Origin: JBDRGX01 sp043817485 [NCBI: bacterium]
Lineage (GTDB): Bacteria > JBDRGX01
Assembly (NCBI GenBank): GCA_043817485.1
Contig: JBDRGX010000011.1
Location: forward strand, 1 to 8,879
Length of the DNA stretch: 8,879 nt
Reading direction: 5' to 3'
Shown here piece after piece: positions 1 to 5,937 of the stretch; within the stretch, counting starts at the first letter, position 1; every line of letters starts with the position of its first letter. Made by a program: the position numbers and the translations under genes. The notes beneath the pieces were generated by a model. It made no database searches. It was not told where the DNA came from and saw only the letters and a program-made list of their open reading frames with translations.

Positions 1-18
1 TTATTCATTGATTTGCAT

Positions 19-53
19 CTCCTTTTTTTTTATTTTTTTTTATTTATAGTATA
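19..53 (-). promoter_or_regulatory. Possible leader of a divergent gene off the left edge
   Basis: On the minus strand, AAGGAG (complement of 19-24) lies 10 nt before an ATG (complement of 6-8) whose frame stays open only for the few bases left in the window. A TATAAA (complement of 43-48) with a weak TTGCTT 18 nt upstream could act as its promoter. The other minus-strand ATG, at 18-16, meets a stop after five codons. The A/T tracts make chance matches easy, so this is a guess about a gene that cannot be seen. Confidence 0.22.
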
Positions 54-87
54 AAAAAGGGGGGAGAAGCAAATAAAATCTTAATAA

Positions 88-3000
88 TTGCTAATAATAA
101 GCATTTTAAAGCGTATTGTCAAAATACTTTTGACAATACGACTTGTGGCATCAGGAAATAATATGATAAATTATTCAATATCGACAAAAAAGATGCCGGA
201 TTTTTTAAAAAATAATTCAGATTTATTTGGAAAGAAAGTAGGAGATGAACCAAATATTATACTTTTTTCAAATTCTCCATATAACAAAATTGGATTTTGG
301 AAAGATGGAGAAGGAGCAAAAAATGTAAGCGTAGAGGCTACTTTTGAATCGTGTGGATATGCTGATATTAAAAATTTGAAAATTAATGTTAGCGGAGGAA
401 ATAAAAACCAGGATAATTTTTTTTATTGGAATATTCCAATTGAAGTTACGGAAGGTAATGATACTTCTGAGAAAACTTTTATAGTTTATTTTAATAAAAA
501 AGAAAAAAATGTTCCACAATGGAGTGAAAATGAGCCAAGAAATACGAAGTTGATAATATCTTTAAATGAAATATTAAAAAATACAACAGGATATGAAAAT
601 TATGAAAGTTATCATAATATCAAAGATTGGAACATACTTTCGCAGGATACAGATATAAAATATGCAGATGTGGATTATATAAAAGTAGAAAAACTGGAAG
701 CGGAAAAAAATATTAAGAATAATAAGCGTATAATGGAAGTAGATTTAGAATATAAAAATACTTGTCAAATAGAAATGAAGGAAGAATTAGGACAGGTAAA
801 ATTTGTAGAAGTAGAAAAAGTAAGAACAGGTTTTCCATGGTATTCAAATTTAGAAGTAGATCAATTAAAAGAAAATCAGCAATTTGTAGGATTTGAATTT
901 GGAGATAAAGATGGAAATCTAATTATAGAAAATTTACCTTCAGGAATGATTTCTGTGGTTAAAGAAAATAACAAAGAAATAGAAATTAAGGAACAAAATG
1001 GAGGAAGAATAGTTGCAAAATTAAAAATACTTACTCCTAATGAAACTGGAAGTGGTTTTTATCAATTACAAGTGATAAATTGTTTTCTAATAGAAAATTG
1101 GACAACAGATGATGATTTGTTGTTGAAAGAAACAAATGGAAAATTGGTTAAAAAGAAAGAAGTGTTTAATAATAATAAAAATTTTGAGAATGGAGAAGTA
1201 GAATTTAAAATAGAATCAGAACCTATTTATCTTAATAAAGGTTATCCTTGTCCTAATAGGTTTTTTATTTCCGAAAAAGCATTGTTTTGGTGGTTATTTT
1301 CAGTAAGGGGATATAATGTCAATTGGTATTCTGTTGATAATCCTTATACTTGTCTTGAAAAATGGGAAATAGAATATAAATATCTAAGTGTTTTGGGTGG
1401 GAAATGGGAAGAAGTGAAAAATGAAGATTTTGAGATAATAAAAGAATATCATAATGTTAATAATACTATGGAAGATTATTTCAAATTAAAATTAAAGCCA
1501 GAAACAAAATCAAAAGTATTTATTGAAATTAAAGGTACAATTATTTCTGCTATTGCTCAAGATTCTGCTTTTTGTTATAGTCTGTTTTATAAAAAAGAAA
1601 AAGAAGAGAATATACACCCTATTATTTTTTCTTATCAGTCAGTGAAAAATGAAACAATTGCTTATTGGGATGTAACAGGATTAAATGGAAATTATGAAGT
1701 AATTTTAATTAAGCGAGATAGTACAGGAGTAGATAAAATTTGTAACAGAATAAAAATAGGGAGAGAGATAGATACAGATACTTTAGATTGGAACAAATTG
1801 ATAGTTACTTCTCCTTATAATCGAACTAATTTAAAATTTTCTGTGGGATTGTTGAAGGAAAAAAAAATAGTAACAATTACACCAATTAATTTAAAAGAAG
1901 TAGGATTATTTTCTGAAACAGAGGTTTGTGGACCAATTTATGAATTTCAGCCTAAAGAAACAAAATTTGAAGGGCAAAGACCGGAGTTAAGTGTTCGGTT
2001 TTTTGAAGAAGAACTTTCTTGTATTTTAAAGGTAAGTAAGGAGCAAATTGAAAATTATGTAGGTAAAATAAATATTTGGCATATTGGAGAGGAAGGAAAT
2101 TTAGAAGCACTTCATACAACATCATTTAAAACATTTTTAGGCTCGAAAAAACTTTATACTTTTAGATCTTCTGTAAGTAGTTTTTCACCATTTTTTATTC
2201 TTAAGCCATTAGCAATTCCTCTAATAAGTATCTATCCACGATTGACTAATCAATGTATTATTAAAATAAGTGGAGAAACAGAGGCAAATACTTATGTGGA
2301 AATACTTGTTAATGGAGTTTCTTATGGATTTGTTTGGGCAGAGAAGGGAGAGAATGAAAAATGGAAATTTGAAAAGGTAATTGAAATAGTAGAAGGAATA
2401 AATGTTATAAAAGCGCGAACAAGAAAAGTAGTAGATAAAAAGAATTTTTATTGGAGTGATTTTTCTGTTCCAGTAGAAGTAATTTTAGATAGAACAATTC
2501 CACAAATTACAAATCACAAAGCTAATCCCAATATTATCACTCCAAATAATGACGGAAAAGATGATGTTACAAAAATACAATATATCATCAGCGAAGATTG
2601 TAATGTAGAGGTAAATATTGTAGATAAGGATAATGTTTATATCGCAGAATGTCTTGATAGTGGCGAGAAAAAAGCAGGAGTGAATACAACAGAATGGGAT
2701 GGATATGCTTATGATGATTGTACAGGACGAAGAATTGAAATAGTAGATCCGGGAATATATAGGTATGTAATAGAGGTTATAGATATGGCAGGTAATTTTA
2801 ATCAAGTATCTGGAGAGATAAAAGTAACTGATTATGATGCACCAATAACAACATTTAGTTTTCTCAATTCTGTATTAAATATAGATGGGAAAATTTTTAT
2901 CAATAATAAAAATGGTTTTAGATTATTAGCAATTGATGGGTATCCTGGGGTTAAGGAAACAAAATATCAAATTGGAAATCAATCAGAATTAAATTATACT

Positions 3001-5406
3001 GGAGCTGGAAATGGAACCTATTTTAATTTAGCAGATGGAGAATATAAGATAGGATATTACAGTATAGATAAATCTGAAAATATAGAACCCAAAAAATACC
3101 AAAGGTTTAATATAGATACTACAGCGCCTGAATTATGGTTAGAAACTACCAATGGCGTTGTAGTAGTTGCTGATGCTGAAGACAATTTTGTTTGTCGCAG
3201 TGAAACGAAATTTGTTGTAAAAGCTAAAGATGATGGGTCTGGTGTGAGTAGCATAGAAACATGGGATGGCAGTAAATGGAATAAATATAATAACGAGCAA
3301 TTGCAATTTACAGGCAATGTATCATTTAATTACAAAGCAATAGATAAATTAGGAAATATAGCACAGAAACGAACTACAATTATAATAGATGATGCAAAGC
3401 CAATTATTCAAATATACTATTTAGAAGAAGGCGGGAAATATGCCGTAGGAAAATATTTCCAAGTAAATATAAGCGATGCGCATTTGTTGAATAAACAAGC
3501 GAAATTAAATGACAAAGAAATAGCACTAGAAAAAACCATTACTATCACCGAGTCAGGACAATATACATTGTATTGTTATGGAAAAGATACAGCAGGGAAT
3601 ATATCAGAAAAAATAGTCCATTTTGCTGTTAGTATAGCAGATGCTATATCTCCAGAAATATGGTTAGAAGCAGATGGCGTTGTAGTTCTTGAGGATAATT
3701 TTGTTTGTCGCAGTGAAACGAAATTTGTTGTAAAAGCTAAAGATGATGGCTCTGGTTTAGCAAGTATACAGACATATGATGGGACTAATTGGAAAGCATA
3801 TAATAACGAGCAATTGCAATTTACAGGCAATGTATCATTTAATTACAAAGCAATAGATAAGGCTGGAAATATAGCACAGAAAAAAACCACCATAATCACA
3901 GATGATATAGCACCAGCAATAAAAATAGGTGGTATCGAGAATAATGGAGCATATGAAATAGAAAGGAATTTTTGGTGCAATATAGGCGATGAAAATGGGA
4001 TCAAAGAATATAGTGTTAAACTTGATGGTGTTTCACAACCAATAGATACCAGTATTACAGTCAAAGATCCAGGAGAACATAAAATAGAAATAGTAGTTAT
4101 AGACAAAGCAGGAAATATAGCAGAAAAGAAAATTAGTTTTTGGATAATAGCTCAAAATACTTTAGAAATAATAACTCCTGAAACTGGCTCAATAGTAAAT
4201 GGAATAATTAAAATCAGAGGAACAAGCACGACTCCGTATACTCTTGAATATGGCCAAGGTGAAAATCCGAATGATTGGAAATTGATAACACGAAATGAGC
4301 AAAAAGTATTACGAAATCTTTTAGGGAAAATAGATACAAATGGATTATCTGGAATATATACAATCAAATTAAGCAATAGAGAAAAAAGTGAATATAGGCA
4401 AATAGTAATTGGAAATTTAGAAATAGAACAAGAAAAACAAGGAGATTATACTGAAGTAATCGATATATCCAGTGATAATGGCAATGTATATTTATTAGAT
4501 ACGCAAGGGATAAAAAAACATAATGGTAAATTGGAAATAGACAAAGAAATTAAAAAAGAAAATATTAGAAAAATAAAAATAGATAAAGAAGAAATATTCC
4601 TTATAAAAGATCTTGCAATAGAAGTGCTTGATAAAGAAGGAAATTATCTTAGAAAATATAATTGTATTGGAGCAAAAGAAATAGGAATATTGGATAACAA
4701 ATTGATAGTCTTAAAGGAAAATGAAATTGTTATTGTAAATGAAATTGGAGAACAGAAAGTTATACAAGGGATTAAAGGAAAAGATATATATTGTTATAAA
4801 GAAAAATTATATGTAGGCACAGAAAAAGGAATTTTAATATATGATAAAGAATTCAATTTGTTAAAAGAAATAAATATAGAGAATATAGAAAAGATACGAG
4901 TTGATGAACAGGGCAGAATATATGTAGTTAAGACAAATGAGGTATATTGCTATAATGAATTTGGAGATATGGAAATGACGATAGAATCAGGAGAAGAGAT
5001 AAAAGGAATGGATTTACAAAAAGAGAAAATGTATATAGTAGATAAAAATAAAATAAAAGTTTATAAAATAGAGGGAGCAAAAGTAATTAAATTATCTCCA
5101 AAAACCAAAACAGAAAATCGAATAGAAAAAGTTGTAAAGCCAATATTAAATTACCCAAATCCATTTAATCCAGAATGTTATATTCCTTTAGAAAATTCAG
5201 AATTTAAAATTCAAAATTTAAAATTAAGAATTTACAATATACTTGGACAAGTAATCAGAGAAATAATTGCCAATAATGCAAATAATTCAGTATATTGGGA
5301 TGGAAGAGATAATTTAGGCAAAGAACTTAGCTCAGGAATGTATTTTTATGAAATAATTGTTGACAACAAAGCACAGAGTTGTAAAAAAATGCTGATGTTG
5401 AAGTAG
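88..5406 (+). CDS. Giant multidomain surface protein with Ig-like repeats, beta-propeller and FlgD/T9SS-like C-terminal tail
   Basis: A 1772-residue protein, probably exported and displayed or secreted; its substrate or partner is unknown. Residues 26-610 match no family I recognise. About 611-707 resembles a ZU5-like segment (GPIYEFQP, then SSFSPFFIL). About 707-805 is an Ig-like module ending in ILDRTIP. About 811-905 is a FlgD/CHU_C-like module (PNIITPNNDGKDD at 814-826, later TTEWDGYAYDD). About 917-1016 looks OmpL47-like. Residues 1012-1352 form an A-B-A'-B' array of Ig-like domains with repeated DGSG and DKxGNIA motifs. Another Ig-like module covers 1357-1449, and 1452-1671 is a degenerate beta-propeller. 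The tail from 1688 has NYPNPFNP, IYNILGQV, VYWDGRDNLG, SGMYFYEI and a final KKMLMLK, typical of FlgD-Ig/T9SS type A sorting domains. The start is uncertain. TTG at 88 follows stop codons directly and has no well-spaced ribosome site; its product opens with a hydrophobic peptide broken by K and R. ATG at 163 (residue 26) has AGGA 6 nt upstream but gives no signal peptide. The reading frame is otherwise intact. Transport by a T9SS is inferred only from the tail. Confidence 0.85.
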   Translation: MLIISILKRIVKILLTIRLVASGNNMINYSISTKKMPDFLKNNSDLFGKKVGDEPNIILFSNSPYNKIGFWKDGEGAKNVSVEATFESCGYADIKNLKINVSGGNKNQDNFFYWNIPIEVTEGNDTSEKTFIVYFNKKEKNVPQWSENEPRNTKLIISLNEILKNTTGYENYESYHNIKDWNILSQDTDIKYADVDYIKVEKLEAEKNIKNNKRIMEVDLEYKNTCQIEMKEELGQVKFVEVEKVRTGFPWYSNLEVDQLKENQQFVGFEFGDKDGNLIIENLPSGMISVVKENNKEIEIKEQNGGRIVAKLKILTPNETGSGFYQLQVINCFLIENWTTDDDLLLKETNGKLVKKKEVFNNNKNFENGEVEFKIESEPIYLNKGYPCPNRFFISEKALFWWLFSVRGYNVNWYSVDNPYTCLEKWEIEYKYLSVLGGKWEEVKNEDFEIIKEYHNVNNTMEDYFKLKLKPETKSKVFIEIKGTIISAIAQDSAFCYSLFYKKEKEENIHPIIFSYQSVKNETIAYWDVTGLNGNYEVILIKRDSTGVDKICNRIKIGREIDTDTLDWNKLIVTSPYNRTNLKFSVGLLKEKKIVTITPINLKEVGLFSETEVCGPIYEFQPKETKFEGQRPELSVRFFEEELSCILKVSKEQIENYVGKINIWHIGEEGNLEALHTTSFKTFLGSKKLYTFRSSVSSFSPFFILKPLAIPLISIYPRLTNQCIIKISGETEANTYVEILVNGVSYGFVWAEKGENEKWKFEKVIEIVEGINVIKARTRKVVDKKNFYWSDFSVPVEVILDRTIPQITNHKANPNIITPNNDGKDDVTKIQYIISEDCNVEVNIVDKDNVYIAECLDSGEKKAGVNTTEWDGYAYDDCTGRRIEIVDPGIYRYVIEVIDMAGNFNQVSGEIKVTDYDAPITTFSFLNSVLNIDGKIFINNKNGFRLLAIDGYPGVKETKYQIGNQSELNYTGAGNGTYFNLADGEYKIGYYSIDKSENIEPKKYQRFNIDTTAPELWLETTNGVVVVADAEDNFVCRSETKFVVKAKDDGSGVSSIETWDGSKWNKYNNEQLQFTGNVSFNYKAIDKLGNIAQKRTTIIIDDAKPIIQIYYLEEGGKYAVGKYFQVNISDAHLLNKQAKLNDKEIALEKTITITESGQYTLYCYGKDTAGNISEKIVHFAVSIADAISPEIWLEADGVVVLEDNFVCRSETKFVVKAKDDGSGLASIQTYDGTNWKAYNNEQLQFTGNVSFNYKAIDKAGNIAQKKTTIITDDIAPAIKIGGIENNGAYEIERNFWCNIGDENGIKEYSVKLDGVSQPIDTSITVKDPGEHKIEIVVIDKAGNIAEKKISFWIIAQNTLEIITPETGSIVNGIIKIRGTSTTPYTLEYGQGENPNDWKLITRNEQKVLRNLLGKIDTNGLSGIYTIKLSNREKSEYRQIVIGNLEIEQEKQGDYTEVIDISSDNGNVYLLDTQGIKKHNGKLEIDKEIKKENIRKIKIDKEEIFLIKDLAIEVLDKEGNYLRKYNCIGAKEIGILDNKLIVLKENEIVIVNEIGEQKVIQGIKGKDIYCYKEKLYVGTEKGILIYDKEFNLLKEINIENIEKIRVDEQGRIYVVKTNEVYCYNEFGDMEMTIESGEEIKGMDLQKEKMYIVDKNKIKVYKIEGAKVIKLSPKTKTENRIEKVVKPILNYPNPFNPECYIPLENSEFKIQNLKLRIYNILGQVIREIIANNANNSVYWDGRDNLGKELSSGMYFYEIIVDNKAQSCKKMLMLK
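112..140. repeat. Perfect 13-bp inverted repeat with 3-nt loop
   Basis: The left arm CGTATTGTCAAAA (112-124) and right arm TTTTGACAATACG (128-140) are exact reverse complements around TAC. Bulging out A141 extends the stem by AAG/CTT. The repeat lies inside the reading frame if translation starts at 88, but in the untranslated leader if it starts at ATG 163. It could be a leader hairpin, an operator-like dyad or a small insertion; the sequence does not decide between these. No T-tract follows it, so a terminator is unlikely. Confidence 0.8.
153..165 (+). promoter_or_regulatory. Ribosome-site candidate for an internal ATG of the giant gene
   Basis: AGGA (153-156) is followed after 6 nt by an in-frame ATG at 163-165. 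This is better spaced than anything before TTG 88, where the only purine-rich site, GGGGAG at 61-66, is more than 20 nt away. If used, it removes the first 25 residues and places the palindrome at 112-140 in the leader. Confidence 0.4.
3184..3347 (+). repeat. Intragenic repeat copy A of an Ig-like module
   Basis: First copy of a near-duplicated segment of the giant gene. Bases 3184-3236 (53 nt) and 3285-3347 (63 nt) are identical to 3697-3749 and 3798-3860, all at a constant offset of 513 nt (171 codons). The 41-nt stretch from 3244 to 3284 between the blocks differs (SIETWDGSKW against SIQTYDGTNW). It encodes part of the Ig-like domain at about residues 1012-1102. Confidence 0.95.
3697..3860 (+). 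repeat. Intragenic repeat copy A' of the same Ig-like module
   Basis: Second copy, within the domain at about residues 1186-1276, carrying the same two perfect blocks as the copy 513 nt upstream. The domains after each copy (B at about 1103-1185, B' at about 1277-1352) share the pattern DxAGNIxEK but have clearly diverged in DNA sequence. The array therefore reads A-B-A'-B', with only the A units still alike. Confidence 0.95.
5195..5236 (+). repeat. Heptanucleotide tandem repeat inside the C-terminal tail
   Basis: Five consecutive 7-mers read ATTCAGA, ATTTAAA, ATTCAAA, ATTTAAA and ATTAAGA (consensus close to ATTYARA), followed by a sixth, decayed unit, ATTTACA. They encode residues of about 1703-1716, between the PNPFNP motif and the IYNILGQ strand, a stretch where this tail family normally tolerates length variation. 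Seven-base units keep the frame only in multiples of three, so changes in copy number would usually shift the frame. Confidence 0.75.
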
Positions 5407-5414
5407 AAAAGAAG

Positions 5415-5443
5415 AAGGCTGAAGGTAGATAGGCGAAAGGCTG
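5415..5443 (+). repeat. Short direct repeat AAGGCTG, spaced 22 nt
   Basis: AAGGCTG occurs at 5415-5421 and again at 5437-5443, with GAAGG and GGCGAAAGG between them. The look is of a decayed GGCTGAAGG-type minisatellite directly after the giant gene's stop codon. The low complexity of the region limits confidence. Confidence 0.4.
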
Positions 5444-5447
5444 TTAG

Positions 5448-5681
5448 GGAAAAGATATAAAAAAAATAGAGCAAATAGGAATTGAAGCATGGAAGAAAAA
5501 AAGTAGATTTAGTAAACGCTCATTGGTGGAAACAACAATGTACAGGTATGAGAAAACATTTGGAGATAAACCTTTAGCGTATAAATTAGACAATCAAAAA
5601 ATAGAGATTAAAATAAAGTGCATGTTGTTAAATGAATTTTTTAAAATAGGCAGACCAGATTCTTATATGGTTGCAGTATAA
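5448..5681 (+). pseudogene. 3' fragment of an IS5-family (IS903-like) transposase
   Basis: The open stretch from the stop at 5445-5447 to TAA at 5679-5681 encodes about 77 residues matching the C-terminal end of IS5-family DDE transposases: EAWKKKSRFSKRSLVETTMY, then a segment with GDKPLAYKLDNQK, then GRPDSYMVAV. The family's C1 signature Y(2)R(3)E(6)K is present as F(2)R(3)E(6)E. The catalytic glutamate survives (codon 5529-5531), while the tyrosine and lysine have changed. There is no start codon or ribosome site, and the N-terminal and central parts carrying the two catalytic aspartates are missing, so the fragment cannot work. It lies on the same strand as its neighbours and ends 33 nt before a terminal inverted repeat, in the order of an intact element. 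Assignment to the IS903 subgroup rests on the combination of tail sequence and terminal repeat. Confidence 0.85.
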
Positions 5682-5714
5682 TTATTAGAAATTAAAGGAA
5701 AATATTGTTTAAAA

Positions 5715-5734
5715 TTTATTTATGCAACAAAGCC
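5715..5734 (-). mobile_element. Right-end terminal inverted repeat of the IS5/IS903-like remnant
   Basis: Read on the minus strand, this site is GGCTTTGTTGCATAAATAAA, close to the GGCTTTGTTG-ATAAAT terminal repeat I recall for IS903-group elements. It lies directly downstream of the transposase fragment, as a right end should. No matching left end is visible upstream, so only the right part of the element remains. A target duplication cannot be identified. Confidence 0.72.
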
Positions 5735-5800
5735 AATGTGAATTATGAAAGAAAGAAAAGAAGGCACAAAGGAAAAAAGAAGTAAGGAAGGGAAATAATT

Positions 5801-5848
5801 CGCCTCTGATAGAAGGGTGTCTGCGTTAGCAGACGGGGTGTTTTTTTT
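5801..5848 (+). repeat. Two-hairpin palindromic element with T-tract, possible terminator
   Basis: An imperfect small hairpin (CCTCT, then AGAAGG; 5803-5816) is followed by a perfect 6-bp stem, GTCTGC (5819-5824) with GCAGAC (5829-5834), around the loop GTTA. GGGGTG and eight T residues come next. The CCTCT/AGAAGGGTG, stem, CGGGGTG layout resembles a palindromic repeat that I recall in many environmental and Bacteroidota genomes, here in decayed form. The second stem plus the T-tract could also end transcription from the left, although the six bases between stem and T-tract make it a weak intrinsic terminator. Confidence 0.55.
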
Positions 5849-5888
5849 ATATTTTTTTGATACTCTTTTTTTAATTTTTCAATACAAA

Positions 5889-5917
5889 TTGTAATCATTA
5901 CATGAAAATGCTATAAT
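5889..5917 (+). promoter_or_regulatory. Sigma-70-type promoter of the NHL-repeat gene
   Basis: TTGTAA (5889-5894) and a perfect TATAAT (5912-5917) are 17 nt apart. The expected transcription start, about 5923-5925, falls on the ribosome site of the next gene, so the leader would be only about 10 nt long. This suggests that the NHL gene is transcribed on its own, apart from the giant gene. Confidence 0.7.
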
Positions 5918-5924
5918 TAAATTT

Positions 5925-5937
5925 GGAGGTTTTTTTG
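5925..5937 (+). promoter_or_regulatory. Ribosome site fixing a TTG start at 5935
   Basis: GGAGG (5925-5929) lies 5 nt before TTG at 5935-5937. The longer in-frame candidate, TTG at 5923, overlaps this Shine-Dalgarno sequence, has no site of its own and would begin at or before the predicted transcript start. The 5935 start gives a peptide beginning MKYIIFLIPFFLSC, which reads as a proper export signal. Confidence 0.75.

Larger units (their letters stand above)
5407..5934. other. Gene-free stretch filled with repeat and transposon debris
   Basis: These roughly 530 nt hold, in order, a GGCTG-type direct repeat, the IS5-family transposase 3' end with its terminal repeat, a purine-rich stretch (about 5735-5799) in which I recognise nothing, a two-hairpin element with a T-tract, a T/A-rich spacer, and the promoter plus ribosome site of the NHL gene. 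There is no intact coding region and no RNA gene that I can recognise. Confidence 0.75.

Noticed and set aside
23-44. T-tract as an intrinsic terminator of an upstream gene
   Set aside because: No stem precedes it within the window; it is only an A/T tract typical of this DNA.
59-69. GGGGAG purine tract as ribosome site for the giant gene
   Set aside because: No ATG, GTG or TTG lies at a usable distance, stop codons follow in the relevant frames, and TTG 88 is more than 20 nt away.
3184-3860. Repeats as a CRISPR-like or transposon structure
   Set aside because: There are only two copies, in frame, within one open frame and at a codon-multiple distance, so this is domain duplication.
268-4376. 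Six minus-strand open frames of 74-106 codons within the giant gene
   Set aside because: They are antisense shadows. Two of them (near 3057-3317 and 3576-3830) look alike only because the sense strand is duplicated.
4441-5100. Propeller of the giant protein as evidence that it and the NHL gene are recent duplicates
   Set aside because: Both are propellers, but I see no shared long DNA stretch and the blade motifs differ; common fold is enough to explain the likeness.
5923-5934. Upstream TTG (5923) as the start of the NHL gene
   Set aside because: It overlaps the GGAGG ribosome site used by TTG 5935, has no site of its own and lies at the predicted transcript start. The shorter form gives the cleaner signal sequence.
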